This document shows positions 1 to 7,945 of a DNA stretch of 59,367 nt, piece by piece. Position numbers and translations under genes: made by a program. The DNA is from Moraxellaceae bacterium UBA2031. Lineage in GTDB: Bacteria; Pseudomonadota; Gammaproteobacteria; Pseudomonadales; Moraxellaceae. Position 1 is the first letter of the stretch, and every line of letters begins with the position of its first letter. Below the pieces are notes generated by a model, which made no database searches, was not told the DNA's origin, and worked only from the letters and a program-made list of their open reading frames with translations. Where the stretch lies: positions 1 to 59,367 of the forward strand of contig DDBN01000069.1 of assembly GCA_002333145.1 (NCBI GenBank), read 5' to 3'.

Positions 1-122
1 ACAACATCAAAGTTGATGTAACCCTGATCGCTCCGATCGCCATGGAAGAAGGCCTGCGCTTCGCTATTCGCGAAGGCGGCCGTACCGTTGGTGCCGGCGT
101 GGTAGCAAAGATCACTGCGTGA
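1..122 (+). CDS. tuf: Elongation factor Tu, C-terminal end (partial)
   Basis: Only the last 39 codons are in the window, read from base 3 to the TGA at 120-122. The residues match domain III of EF-Tu: an LIAPIAMEEGLRFAIREGG segment followed by GRTVGAGVV and a terminal KITA. EF-Tu is the GTPase that delivers aminoacyl-tRNA to the ribosome. Its place directly before rpsJ is the usual str/S10 junction of gammaproteobacteria. The GTPase domain is outside the window, so the identification rests on this C-terminal stretch and on context. Confidence 0.95.
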   Translation, partial: NIKVDVTLIAPIAMEEGLRFAIREGGRTVGAGVVAKITA

Positions 123-126
123 TGAA

Positions 127-163
127 AATATACGCCCCGAATTGATTTCGGGGCGTATATTTA
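127..163 (+). terminator. Rho-independent terminator after tuf
   Basis: A 14-bp perfect stem (128-141 with 147-160) around a 5-base loop, GC-rich in the middle and AT-rich at its base, starts 5 bases after the tuf stop codon. The T-tract is short (TTT, then A), so termination may be partial and some readthrough into the S10 operon is possible. Confidence 0.75.
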
Positions 164-165
164 GC

Positions 166-194
166 TTGCCGCACCAGGTAAATCGCGGTATAGT
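166..194 (+). promoter_or_regulatory. Candidate sigma-70 promoter of the S10 operon
   Basis: TTGCCG at 166-171 and TATAGT at 189-194 are separated by exactly 17 bases, just downstream of the tuf terminator. Transcription would start near 201, leaving a leader of about 135 bases before rpsJ. The leader holds a small hairpin (AAGAC/GTCTT, 208-223) and a GC-rich pairing near 279-301. In E. coli the S10 leader is the target of L4 autoregulation. Whether this leader does the same cannot be told from the sequence. Confidence 0.6.
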
Positions 195-335
195 TCGCGC
201 CCTTCTTAAGACGGTAAAGTCTTTTGAAGTGTGAAATACACCGGGGCATCGTTCCTGGACTAGATTTTGAAGTCTTCCACCCAAATATGCTTCGGGTTGG
301 AGGATTTTGTTTCATTAATTTTTGGAGTTGCCAGC

Positions 336-647
336 ATGGCTAGCCAGAGAATCCGTATTCGCTTGAAGGCGTTCGATCATCGACTGATTGATCAGTCGGC
401 TGTCGAGATCGTTGAGACCGCCAAGCGTACTGGTGCCCAGGTATGTGGTCCGATCCCAATGCCAACACGCATTGAGCGTTTTGACGTGCTGACTTCGCCG
501 CACGTAAATAAAGATGCACGTGATCAGTACGAAATTCGTACTCACAAGCGTCTGGTAGATATCGTGCAGCCAACGGATAAGACCGTGGATGCGCTGATGA
601 AGCTGGATCTTGCTGCGGGTGTGGATGTTCAGATCAGCTTGGGCTGA
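336..647 (+). CDS. rpsJ: 30S ribosomal protein S10
   Basis: A 103-residue protein beginning MASQRIRIRLKAFDHRLID, the normal length and N-terminus of S10. S10 sits in the 30S head and, as NusE, also takes part in Nus-factor antitermination. I chose the ATG at 336 because the open frame upstream has no family similarity and a TTGGAG-type ribosome binding site (322-327) lies before this ATG. It is the first gene of the S10 operon, followed 53 bases later by rplC. Confidence 0.97.
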   Translation: MASQRIRIRLKAFDHRLIDQSAVEIVETAKRTGAQVCGPIPMPTRIERFDVLTSPHVNKDARDQYEIRTHKRLVDIVQPTDKTVDALMKLDLAAGVDVQISLG

Positions 648-700
648 TCTGACGTTCTGACAGGTTTCCTCTTAAAGAATTCGAGCAAAGAGGTTTGAAG

Positions 701-1339
701 ATGGCTATTGGATTAGTCGGTCGCAAGTGCGGGATGACCCGAGTGTTCACGGAGGCAGGAGTATCTATTCCTGTAACCGTGATCGAGGTTGATTCGAACC
801 GCATTACGCAGATCAAGTCTGTAGACACTGACGGCTACCAGGCTGTGCAAGTGACAACGGGTGAGCGTCGCGCATCACGCGTGACCAAGGCTCAGGCCGG
901 TCATTTTGCCAAGGCAAATGTTGCTGCAGGTCGTGGCGTTTGGGAGTTCCGAGTCTCTGGTGAAGAGGCTGCATCACTAGCAGTAGGCGGCTCAATTGGC
1001 GCTGATGCTTTTGCTGTCGGACAGGTTGTCGATGTTACGGGTACTTCCAAAGGTAAGGGCTTTCAGGGTGCTGTAAAGCGCTGGAACTTCCGTACTCAGG
1101 ATGCAACTCACGGTAACTCTGTTTCGCATCGCGTGCACGGATCGACCGGTCAGAACCAAAGTCCGGGTAAAGTGTTCAAGGGCAAAAAGATGGCTGGGCA
1201 CATGGGCGACGAGCGCGTCACCATACAAGGCCTTGAAGTGGTCTCTGTGGATGCTGAGCGCGGCGTGCTGCTGGTTAAGGGAGCCGTTCCTGGTGCCACT
1301 GGTAATGACGTCATCGTGCGTCCGACCGTAAAGGCCTAA
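701..1339 (+). CDS. rplC: 50S ribosomal protein L3
   Basis: A 212-residue protein starting MAIGLVGRKCGMTR, the typical L3 N-terminus. L3 binds 23S rRNA early in 50S assembly and reaches toward the peptidyl transferase centre. The GNSVSHRVHGSTGQNQSPGK segment is the conserved central extension whose glutamine is methylated in E. coli. The ATG at 701 is preferred over an in-frame TTG two codons upstream because AAAGAGGT (687-694) is spaced correctly for it. Second gene of the S10 operon. Confidence 0.97.
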   Translation: MAIGLVGRKCGMTRVFTEAGVSIPVTVIEVDSNRITQIKSVDTDGYQAVQVTTGERRASRVTKAQAGHFAKANVAAGRGVWEFRVSGEEAASLAVGGSIGADAFAVGQVVDVTGTSKGKGFQGAVKRWNFRTQDATHGNSVSHRVHGSTGQNQSPGKVFKGKKMAGHMGDERVTIQGLEVVSVDAERGVLLVKGAVPGATGNDVIVRPTVKA

Positions 1340-1352
1340 GGGGGATAGTACA

Positions 1353-1955
1353 GTGAATCTGAAGACTGTTTCCGGGGCGGCTGTTGAGCTGTCCGAGGTT
1401 GCCTTCGGCAAGGAATTTAATGAGGCGTTAGTGCACCAGGTGGTTAATGCCTACCTGGCCGGCGCTCGTCAGGGCACAAGGGCTCAGAAGACTCGTGCAG
1501 AAGTAAGTGGCGGCGGCAAAAAGCCATGGCGTCAGAAGGGTACGGGGCGTGCGCGTGCAGGCTCAATTCGTAGCCCAATCTGGCGTGGTGGTGGTAAGGC
1601 TCATGCAGCCGTGCCGCAGAACTGGGCCCAAAAAGTTAACCGTAAGATGTATCGTGGGGCTATGCAGTGCATCCTAGCTGAGCTGGTTCGCCAGGATCGC
1701 CTTGTGCTGGTTGAGGAGATTTCAGTCTCTACACCACGCACAAAGGAGCTGCTTGCTAAGCTCGAAAGTCTGGGCTTAAGCAATGTCCTGATTGTTACTG
1801 ATGCTGTTGATGAAAACCTGTATCTGGCCGCTCGTAACCTGCCTCGTGTTGAGGTGATGGATACGGCAGCAATCGATCCTGTAAGCCTGATTGGCTTTGA
1901 TAAGGTCGTGATGTCTGTGCCAGCTGCCAAGAAGCTTGAGGTAGAATTGGGATGA
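1353..1955 (+). CDS. rplD: 50S ribosomal protein L4
   Basis: A 200-residue protein with a GTG start behind a strong AAGGGGGA ribosome binding site. The long loop with TRAEVSGGGKKPWRQKGTGR and the WRGGGKAH segment is diagnostic of L4, whose loop lines the nascent peptide exit tunnel. In E. coli L4 also represses its own operon at transcription and translation. The last four bases overlap the rplW start (ATGA), so L4 and L23 are probably translationally coupled. Confidence 0.97.
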   Translation: MNLKTVSGAAVELSEVAFGKEFNEALVHQVVNAYLAGARQGTRAQKTRAEVSGGGKKPWRQKGTGRARAGSIRSPIWRGGGKAHAAVPQNWAQKVNRKMYRGAMQCILAELVRQDRLVLVEEISVSTPRTKELLAKLESLGLSNVLIVTDAVDENLYLAARNLPRVEVMDTAAIDPVSLIGFDKVVMSVPAAKKLEVELG

Positions 1956-2251
1956 ACCAGGAACGCATTTATCAGGTTTTACTCGGACCGCATGTTTCGG
2001 AAAAAGCCACTATGGTGGCTGAAACGAATCGCCAGTACGTATTTAAGGTTCGTCTCGATGCTAACAAGCTTGAGATTAAGAAGGCCGTTGAGTCGCTGTT
2101 CAATGTTCAGGTTACTGCTGTAAATACAACGGTGACTAAGGGCAAGAGCAAGCGTTTTGGTCGCAGTCTCGGCCGTCGCTCTGACTTCAAGAAGGCCTAT
2201 GTGGCCTTGAAGGAAGGGTTCGACCTCGATTTTACCGGCGCGGCTGAATAA
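1952..2251 (+). CDS. rplW: 50S ribosomal protein L23
   Basis: A 99-residue protein containing the GPHVSEKAT motif near the N-terminus and the basic KGKSKRFGRSLGRR loop of L23. L23 sits at the tunnel exit and is the docking site for trigger factor and the signal recognition particle. The start codon overlaps the L4 stop by four bases. Length matches the family (100 residues in E. coli). Confidence 0.97.
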   Translation: MNQERIYQVLLGPHVSEKATMVAETNRQYVFKVRLDANKLEIKKAVESLFNVQVTAVNTTVTKGKSKRFGRSLGRRSDFKKAYVALKEGFDLDFTGAAE

Positions 2252-2267
2252 GGCTGGGAGAGAAGTC

Positions 2268-3089
2268 ATGCCTATCGTAAAATGCAAACCGACCTCCCCC
2301 GGTCGTCGCTTTGTCGAAAAGGTTGTGCATCCGCACCTCTTTAAGGGTCGTCCACTAGCATCGCTGGTAGAGCCTAAGAAGAAGACGGGTGGTCGCAATA
2401 ATAATGGTCATATCACCACGCGTCACATAGGTGGTGGTCACAAGCAATTGTATCGTTTGATTGATTTCAAGCGTAACAAAGATGGTGTTCCTGCGGTTGT
2501 CGAGCGTGTTGAGTACGATCCTAACCGCACAGCCCACATTGCTTTGTTGAAGTACGCTGACGGCGAGCGACGTTATGTCATCGCACTCAAGAACATGAGT
2601 GTTGGCGATGTCGTTCAGTCTGGCGATGACGCTCCAATTAAGAATGGTAATGTGCTGCCTCTGCGCAATATGCCGCTCGGTTCTACGCTTTGCTGCGTTG
2701 AGTTGAAGCCAGGCAAGGGTGCGCAGGTTGCACGTTCAGCCGGTACTTCTGTGCAGTTGCTGGGTCGTGATGGTGGTTATGCCATCGTACGTCTCCGCTC
2801 TGGTGAAATGCGCAAGATTCACGTGGATTGCCGTGCAACATTCGGTGAAGTGTCCAACAGTGAAAACAACTTGCGTAGCCTCGGCAAGGCCGGTGCAGCT
2901 CGCTGGCGTGGTGTTCGTCCTACCGTTCGCGGTATGGCAATGAACCCAGTCGACCATCCAATGGGTGGTGGTGAGGGCCGTAACAAGGGTTGTCATCCGG
3001 TGTCGCCGTGGGGCCAGAAGTCCAAGGGTTACAAGACGCGCAGTAACAAGCGCACCAGCAGCATGATCGTTCGCGATCGTCGCAAGTAA
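2268..3089 (+). CDS. rplB: 50S ribosomal protein L2
   Basis: A 273-residue protein with the L2 C-terminal signature (RGMAMNPVDHPMGGGEGRN) and the basic N-terminal region GGRNNNGHITTRHIGGGHK. L2 helps subunit association and the architecture of the peptidyl transferase centre. The histidine of NPVDHPMGGG corresponds to the well-studied conserved histidine of bacterial L2. Ribosome binding site GGGAGAG precedes the ATG. It is the normal length and fully co-linear with the family. Confidence 0.98.
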   Translation: MPIVKCKPTSPGRRFVEKVVHPHLFKGRPLASLVEPKKKTGGRNNNGHITTRHIGGGHKQLYRLIDFKRNKDGVPAVVERVEYDPNRTAHIALLKYADGERRYVIALKNMSVGDVVQSGDDAPIKNGNVLPLRNMPLGSTLCCVELKPGKGAQVARSAGTSVQLLGRDGGYAIVRLRSGEMRKIHVDCRATFGEVSNSENNLRSLGKAGAARWRGVRPTVRGMAMNPVDHPMGGGEGRNKGCHPVSPWGQKSKGYKTRSNKRTSSMIVRDRRK

Positions 3090-3109
3090 TGGGTTGAGGG
3101 AGATTAAAA

Positions 3110-3385
3110 GTGCCTCGTTCTCTGAAGAAAGGCCCGTTCGTAGATAACCACCTGTGGGCCAAGGTGGAAGCGGCGGTCTCTGCCAACACCAAGAAGCCGA
3201 TCAAAACTTGGTCGCGTCGCTCCATGATTCTGCCGGAGATGGTTGGTTTGACCATCGCTGTGCATAACGGCAAGCAACACGTGCCAGTATCTGTGTCCGA
3301 GCATATGGTCGGACACAAGTTAGGCGAGTTCGCACCAACCCGTACCTATCGTGGTCACGGTGTTGATAAGAAAGCCAAACGGTAA
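3110..3385 (+). CDS. rpsS: 30S ribosomal protein S19
   Basis: A 91-residue protein starting PRSLKKGPFVDNHL after a GTG initiation codon (ribosome binding site GAGGGAGA). It carries the conserved TWSRRSMILPEMVG and HVPVSVSEHMVGHKLGEF segments. S19 forms a complex with S13 in the 30S head near the A and P sites. Position between rplB and rplV is invariant in bacteria. Confidence 0.97.
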   Translation: MPRSLKKGPFVDNHLWAKVEAAVSANTKKPIKTWSRRSMILPEMVGLTIAVHNGKQHVPVSVSEHMVGHKLGEFAPTRTYRGHGVDKKAKR

Positions 3386-3395
3386 GGGGTAAGAG

Positions 3396-3731
3396 ATGGA
3401 AGCTTTCGCAAAACTTCGCGGCGCGCCGATCTCGGCCCAAAAGGTTCGCCTGGTCGCAGACCAGGTTCGTGGCCTGCCGGTTGACAAGGCGTTAAACACG
3501 CTCGCGTTTAGCAACAAGAAGGCAGCAACCTTCGTGAAAAAAGTGCTTGAGTCGGCCATTGCCAACGCTGAGCACAACGAAGGTGCTGACGTGGATGAAC
3601 TCAAGGTCTCCACGATCTACGTCGATGAGGGTACATCGCTGAAGCGCATCATGCCGCGGGCTAAAGGCCGTGCTGATCGCATCACCAAGCGTACTTGCCA
3701 CATCACCGTTAAAGTATCGGAAAAGAAGTGA
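3396..3731 (+). CDS. rplV: 50S ribosomal protein L22
   Basis: A 111-residue protein with the L22 fold segments RGAPISAQKVRLVADQVRG and the C-terminal beta-hairpin PRAKGRADRITKRTCHITV. The hairpin extends into the peptide exit tunnel and is a known site of macrolide resistance mutations in other bacteria. I see no obvious insertion or deletion in the tip. Ten bases separate it from rpsS. Confidence 0.97.
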   Translation: MEAFAKLRGAPISAQKVRLVADQVRGLPVDKALNTLAFSNKKAATFVKKVLESAIANAEHNEGADVDELKVSTIYVDEGTSLKRIMPRAKGRADRITKRTCHITVKVSEKK

Positions 3732-3742
3732 GGCCAAATTAA

Positions 3743-4465
3743 ATGGGTCAGAAAGTTCATCCGGTCGGCATACGCCTCGGTATCGTTAAAAAGCATAATT
3801 CCAACTGGTATGCCAGTCCTAAGAATTATGCAGATTACTTGATCACAGACCTTAAGGTCCGTGACTACCTTTACAGCAAGCTGAAGAATGCGTCGATCAG
3901 CCGTATTCTTATTGAGCGTCCTTCTGAGAACGCTCGTATCACGATATCCACGGCTCGTCCTGGTATCGTGATCGGCAAGAAAGGCGAAGATGTTGAACGT
4001 CTGCGTCGCGAAATTGCGCGTCTAATGAAGACGCCAGTCCAGATAAACATCGATGAAATCCGTAAGCCGGATCTCGATGCCCGTCTGGTAGCTGAAGGCA
4101 TTGCCTCCCAGCTTGAGCGTCGTGTGATGTTCCGTCGCGCCATGAAGCGTGCAGTTCAGAACACCATGCGTGCCGGCGCTAAAGGCATCAAGGTGGAAGT
4201 GTCTGGTCGCCTCGGTGGTGCAGAAATTGCGCGTACCGAATGGTATCGCGAAGGCCGTGTGCCTCTGCATACTTTGCGAGCAGATATCGACTACTCGATT
4301 ATTCGTGCTGAAACCACCTATGGATGCATTGGTGTGAAGGTCTGGATCTTCAAGGGTGAAATTCTGGGCGGCATGGAACAAGCCAATCAGGCTGCCACTG
4401 TTGAAGAGGCACCGGCAAAGCCAGCGCGCAAGCGTACTGGCAAGAGCCAGGAAGCGAGGGGTTAA
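3743..4465 (+). CDS. rpsC: 30S ribosomal protein S3
   Basis: A 240-residue protein starting MGQKVHPVGIRLGIVK, with the KH RNA-binding domain (GIVIGKKGEDVERLR, about residues 73-87) and the C-terminal S3 domain. S3 forms part of the mRNA entry channel and helicase. It is a few residues longer than in E. coli because of a basic low-complexity tail (KPARKRTGKSQEARG). The next gene, rplP, starts only 3 bases after the stop codon. Confidence 0.97.
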   Translation: MGQKVHPVGIRLGIVKKHNSNWYASPKNYADYLITDLKVRDYLYSKLKNASISRILIERPSENARITISTARPGIVIGKKGEDVERLRREIARLMKTPVQINIDEIRKPDLDARLVAEGIASQLERRVMFRRAMKRAVQNTMRAGAKGIKVEVSGRLGGAEIARTEWYREGRVPLHTLRADIDYSIIRAETTYGCIGVKVWIFKGEILGGMEQANQAATVEEAPAKPARKRTGKSQEARG

Positions 4466-4468
4466 GAG

Positions 4469-4882
4469 ATGTTACAGCCTAAGCGCACCAAATTCCGCAA
4501 GGTCCACAAGGGCCGCAATCGTGGTCTGGCTCTGCGTGGCAGCACCGTTGACTTTGGCAGTATCGGCCTTAAGTCTACCGAGCGCGGCCGCCTGACTGCA
4601 CGTCAGATTGAAGCAGCTCGACGCGCGATTACACGTCGTGTAAAGCGTGGCGGGAAGATCTGGATACGCGTGTTTCCGGATAAGCCTATTACTCAGAAGC
4701 CTCTTGAAGTGCGTATGGGTAAAGGTAAGGGTAACGTTGAATATTGGGTGGCTGAGATTCGGCCAGGCAAGATTCTTTATGAACTTGAAGGCGTGTCCGA
4801 AGAGCTAGCGCGTGAGGCATTTGCTCTCGCTGCCGCTAAGCTCCCGGTCAAAACGACCATCGTGACACGTACGGTGATGTGA
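4469..4882 (+). CDS. rplP: 50S ribosomal protein L16
   Basis: A 137-residue protein beginning MLQPKRTKFRKVHKGRNRG, the L16 signature, followed by RRAITRRVKRGGKIWIRVFPD and GKGNVEYWVAEIRPGKILYE. L16 contacts the A-site tRNA and is required for late 50S assembly. The arginine hydroxylated by YcfD in E. coli lies in the conserved PDKPITQKPLEVRMGKG region, which is present. Its stop codon overlaps the rpmC start by one base. Confidence 0.97.
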   Translation: MLQPKRTKFRKVHKGRNRGLALRGSTVDFGSIGLKSTERGRLTARQIEAARRAITRRVKRGGKIWIRVFPDKPITQKPLEVRMGKGKGNVEYWVAEIRPGKILYELEGVSEELAREAFALAAAKLPVKTTIVTRTVM

Positions 4883-5073
4883 TGAAAGCGACTGAATTAC
4901 GTCAGAAGAGTGTGGATGAGCTCGGTAAAGAGCTTGATGTGCTGCAGCGGAAGCAATTCACCCTGCGCATGGCGAAGGCAACTGGTCAGTTGGCCAAGAA
5001 CCACCAGGTGGATGTGGTCCGTAAGGACATCGCCCGCATCAAGACTTTACTGACTGAGAAGCAGGGTAACTGA
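4882..5073 (+). CDS. rpmC: 50S ribosomal protein L29
   Basis: A 63-residue protein MKATELRQKSVDELGKEL..., matching L29 in length and in its two-helix pattern with the central LRMAKATGQL segment. L29 lies beside L23 at the tunnel exit. I start it at the ATG sharing its A with the L16 TGA. An in-frame GTG one codon earlier is possible but would add only a methionine. Confidence 0.96.
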   Translation: MKATELRQKSVDELGKELDVLQRKQFTLRMAKATGQLAKNHQVDVVRKDIARIKTLLTEKQGN

Positions 5074-5075
5074 TC

Positions 5076-5336
5076 ATGACTGAACAGAAGCTGAAGCGCA
5101 CGCTGACCGGTAAAGTGGTTAGCAACAAGATGGACAAGTCCGTTATTGTGCTGATTGAGCGCCGAGTGAAGCATCCGGTGTACGGTAAGTACATCACACG
5201 GTCGAGCAAACTCCATGCCCACGATGAAAATAACGTGTGTAAGGAAGGCGATGTTGTAACGATCGCCGAGTGCCGCCCGATCTCCAAGACCAAGTCCTGG
5301 TCATTGGTTGAGGTAGTGCAGGTTGCAGTCAGCTAA
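5076..5336 (+). CDS. rpsQ: 30S ribosomal protein S17
   Basis: An 86-residue OB-fold protein with the S17 landmarks LTGKVVSNKMDKSVIVLIER and YGKYITRSSKLHAHDENN, ending in PISKTKSWSLVEVV. S17 is a primary 16S rRNA binder in the 30S body. It starts two bases after rpmC and is the last gene of the S10 operon, before the 77-base gap with a candidate spc promoter. Confidence 0.97.
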   Translation: MTEQKLKRTLTGKVVSNKMDKSVIVLIERRVKHPVYGKYITRSSKLHAHDENNVCKEGDVVTIAECRPISKTKSWSLVEVVQVAVS

Positions 5337-5342
5337 AGCTGG

Positions 5343-5371
5343 TTGCGGCACGAACTCTCTTACGTTAGTAT
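5343..5371 (+). promoter_or_regulatory. Candidate promoter and leader of the spc operon
   Basis: TTGCGG (5343-5348) and TAGTAT (5366-5371) are 17 bases apart in the only sizeable gap between the S10 and spc genes. A GCGCCCC/AGGGTGC hairpin follows at about 5375-5394, before the rplN ribosome binding site. The -10 box is imperfect, and readthrough from the S10 operon is equally likely. Confidence 0.4.
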
Positions 5372-5413
5372 TTGCGCCCCTTTTCAGGGTGCCCATGGGT
5401 TTGGAGAAGAGCA

Positions 5414-5782
5414 ATGATTCAGACCGAAACGATGCTCGAAGTTGCAGATAACAGCGGTGCTCGCCGGGTCCAGTGTATTAAGGTACTGGGCGGCTCCCAT
5501 CGTCGTTATGCAACTGTCGGCGACATCATAAAGGTCGCCGTGAAGGAAGCAATTCCTCGCGGCAAGGTAAAGAAAGGCGACGTCATGAACGCCGTGGTTG
5601 TGCGTACCCGTAAAGGTATTCGCCGCCCGGATGGTTCGCTCATCCGTTTTGATGATAATGCCGCCGTGATTCTCAACAACCAGAAGGCTCCAATCGGCAC
5701 CCGTATCTTCGGGCCGGTGACTCGTGAACTGCGTACTGAGCAGTTCATGAAGATCATCTCGCTGGCGCCTGAAGTGCTTTAA
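5414..5782 (+). CDS. rplN: 50S ribosomal protein L14
   Basis: A 122-residue protein starting MIQTETMLEVADNSGARRVQ, exactly the L14 N-terminus and length. L14 forms a bridge to the 30S subunit and is the binding site of the silencing factor RsfS. I chose the ATG at 5414, with TTGGAGAAGAG just before it. The upstream in-frame extension encodes nothing conserved. First gene of the spc operon. Confidence 0.97.
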   Translation: MIQTETMLEVADNSGARRVQCIKVLGGSHRRYATVGDIIKVAVKEAIPRGKVKKGDVMNAVVVRTRKGIRRPDGSLIRFDDNAAVILNNQKAPIGTRIFGPVTRELRTEQFMKIISLAPEVL

Positions 5783-5793
5783 GGTAAGTAATC

Positions 5794-6111
5794 ATGGCAA
5801 AGATCAAGCGTGATGACGAAGTCATCGTAATTACCGGGAAAGATAAGGGCAAGCGCGGCAAGGTTGTCGGCGTGCTCGAAAATCGTCTGGTAGTTGCTGG
5901 TATTAATATGGTTAAGAAGCACGTGAAGGCCAATCCGACTCGCGGTACCCAAGGTGGTATCGTGGAACAGGAAGCCTCACTGCATATTTCCAATGTGGCT
6001 CTGTTTAATGCGGCAACGCAGAAAAAGGATCGCATTGGCTACAAGCTTCTGGATGACGGCACAAAAGTGCGCGTCTTCAAGTCCAGTGGCGAAGTAGTAG
6101 ACGTAAAATAA
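5794..6111 (+). CDS. rplX: 50S ribosomal protein L24
   Basis: A 105-residue protein with the KOW motif near the N-terminus (DDEVIVITGKDKGKRGKVVG) and the typical NPTRGTQGGIVEQEASLHIS segment. L24 initiates 50S assembly at the 5' end of 23S rRNA. Eleven bases separate it from rplN. Confidence 0.97.
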   Translation: MAKIKRDDEVIVITGKDKGKRGKVVGVLENRLVVAGINMVKKHVKANPTRGTQGGIVEQEASLHISNVALFNAATQKKDRIGYKLLDDGTKVRVFKSSGEVVDVK

Positions 6112-6125
6112 GGTGGTTGGTTGAA

Positions 6126-6662
6126 ATGGCCAGACTAAGAAGTGCTTACAAAGACGAGATCGCAGCCAAGCTGAAAGAAGAGCTGGGTCTTGATAACGTG
6201 ATGCAGGTTCCTCGCATCACGAAGATTACTTTGAATATGGGAGTGGGCGGCGCCAGCCAGGATAAGAAGCTTATCGATGGTGCCGTGGCCGATATGCAAC
6301 TGATTTCTGGCCAGAAACCCATTGTTACTCTTGCTCGCAAGTCAGTTGCCGGCTTCAAGATTCGTGAAGGCTGGCCAATTGGTTGCAAGGTAACCATGCG
6401 CGGTGAAATGATGTATGAGTTCCTAGAACGACTCATTTACATCTCGATCCCCCGTATTCGTGACTTCCGTGGTTTCAGCGCCAAGGCGTTTGATGGCCGT
6501 GGTAACTACTCGATGGGCCTGAAGGAGCAGATTGTGTTCCCGGAAATCGAGTATGACAAAATCGACAAGCTGCGTGGCATGGATATTACCATTACCACTA
6601 ATGCTGTTAATGATGACCAAGGTCGTGCGCTGCTGCGCGCCTTTGGCTTTCCTTTCAAGTGA
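6126..6662 (+). CDS. rplE: 50S ribosomal protein L5
   Basis: A 178-residue protein MARLRSAYKDEIAAKL... with the L5 segments ITKITLNMGVGGASQDKK and IPRIRDFRGFSAKAFDGRGN. L5 binds 5S rRNA with L18 and L25 and contacts P-site tRNA. The ATG at 6126 is preferred over an in-frame TTG three codons upstream because AAGGTGG (6110-6116) is correctly spaced and the family starts here. Confidence 0.96.
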   Translation: MARLRSAYKDEIAAKLKEELGLDNVMQVPRITKITLNMGVGGASQDKKLIDGAVADMQLISGQKPIVTLARKSVAGFKIREGWPIGCKVTMRGEMMYEFLERLIYISIPRIRDFRGFSAKAFDGRGNYSMGLKEQIVFPEIEYDKIDKLRGMDITITTNAVNDDQGRALLRAFGFPFK

Positions 6663-6673
6663 GAGCGTAATCC

Positions 6674-6979
6674 ATGGCTAAGCAAAGCATGATCAATCGC
6701 GAGCTGAAGCGCACAAAAACCGTGGCAAAGTATGCCAAGGTTCGCGCTGAGCTGAAGGCGGTCATCAAGAATATTAATGCCAGCGAAGAAGATCGTTGGG
6801 CGGCTACCCTGAAGTTGCAATCTCTGCCACGTGATGCCAGTCCAGTTCGTCAGCGTAATCGCTGCGCTCTGACAGGTCGTCCGCATGGCTTTTTTCGCAA
6901 GTTCGGTCTAGGTCGTATCAAACTTCGTGAAGCCGTAATGCGTGGCGATGTGCCTGGCGTTGTTAAGGCTAGCTGGTAA
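6674..6979 (+). CDS. rpsN: 30S ribosomal protein S14 (zinc-free form)
   Basis: A 101-residue protein with the C-terminal S14 signature RQRNRCALTGRPHGFFRKFG. It is the long form lacking the CxxC...CxxC zinc ribbon, as usual in gammaproteobacteria. S14 is a late-assembling protein of the 30S head. It lies 11 bases after rplE. Confidence 0.97.
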   Translation: MAKQSMINRELKRTKTVAKYAKVRAELKAVIKNINASEEDRWAATLKLQSLPRDASPVRQRNRCALTGRPHGFFRKFGLGRIKLREAVMRGDVPGVVKASW

Positions 6980-6995
6980 TTAGGAGTAAGTCGTA

Positions 6996-7388
6996 ATGAG
7001 TATGCAAGATACTGTCGCCGACATGCTGACGCGTATTCGTAATGCGCAACGGGCGAACAAGTCTGCCGTATCCATGCCTGCATCAAAGCTCAAGTTGGCA
7101 ATTGCCAAGCTGCTGCTCGATGAAGGTTATGTAGTGTCTGCTGAAGTGGATGGCGAAAGTAAGCCAACCCTGAGCATTGGCCTGAAATATTATGAAGGCA
7201 AGCCTGTAATCGAAGAGATCAAGCGCGTCAGCCGCCCTGGTCTTCGTATTTACAAGGGCAAGGATGATTTGACTCGCGTTAAGCAGGGTCTTGGAATTCT
7301 GATTGTCTCCACAAACAAGGGCATCATGACTGATCGCGCCGCTCGCTCTGCGGGTTTGGGCGGTGAAGTCATCGCTCTCGTGTCGTAA
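6996..7388 (+). CDS. rpsH: 30S ribosomal protein S8
   Basis: A 130-residue protein, MSMQDTVADMLTRIRNAQRANK, ending in the conserved GIMTDRAARSAGLGGEVIALVS. S8 is a primary binder of the 16S central domain and, in E. coli, the translational repressor of the spc operon through a site in rplE. A ribosome binding site TTAGGAGTAAG precedes the ATG. Confidence 0.97.
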   Translation: MSMQDTVADMLTRIRNAQRANKSAVSMPASKLKLAIAKLLLDEGYVVSAEVDGESKPTLSIGLKYYEGKPVIEEIKRVSRPGLRIYKGKDDLTRVKQGLGILIVSTNKGIMTDRAARSAGLGGEVIALVS

Positions 7389-7400
7389 GGGAGAACAACG

Positions 7401-7934
7401 ATGTCTCGTGTTGCTAAGGCTCCAGTCACACTGCCAAACGGCGTTGAAGTGACTATCAAGGGTCAGCATATTGAAGTTAAGGGTGCTAAAGGCACTCTTT
7501 CGACTACCTTGCATGATCTGGTAGTTATAAAGAATGAAAATGGTGTGCTTTCTCTCGGTCCTCGTGAATCTACGCAGACTGGTTGGATGCAGGCTGGCAC
7601 CGCTCGTGCGGTGATAAATAATCTGGTGACAGGTGTATCCGCCGGCTTTGAGCGCAAGCTGCAGTTGGTGGGAGTGGGTTATAAGGCCCAGGCTAAGGGT
7701 AAGGTGCTCAGCCTTTCGCTTGGTTTTTCGCACCCGGTTGACTATGAGATGCCGGAAGGCGTGACGGCTGAAACTCCGTCCCCGACTGAAATTGTCCTTA
7801 AGTCCAACAACAAACAGTTGCTGGGTCAGGTCGCTGCCAATGTACGCGGTTACCGTCCGCCGGAACCGTACAAGGGCAAGGGTGTTCGTTACGTGGGTGA
7901 AAATATCCTGCGTAAGGAAGCCAAGAAGAAATAA
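7401..7934 (+). CDS. rplF: 50S ribosomal protein L6
   Basis: A 177-residue protein with the two L6 repeats and the C-terminal signature PEPYKGKGVRYVGENILRKE. L6 lies near the factor-binding centre (sarcin-ricin loop). Starts MSRVAKAPVTLPNGVEV, as expected, behind a GGGAGAA ribosome binding site. Confidence 0.97.
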   Translation: MSRVAKAPVTLPNGVEVTIKGQHIEVKGAKGTLSTTLHDLVVIKNENGVLSLGPRESTQTGWMQAGTARAVINNLVTGVSAGFERKLQLVGVGYKAQAKGKVLSLSLGFSHPVDYEMPEGVTAETPSPTEIVLKSNNKQLLGQVAANVRGYRPPEPYKGKGVRYVGENILRKEAKKK

Positions 7935-7945
7935 GGGTTGATATC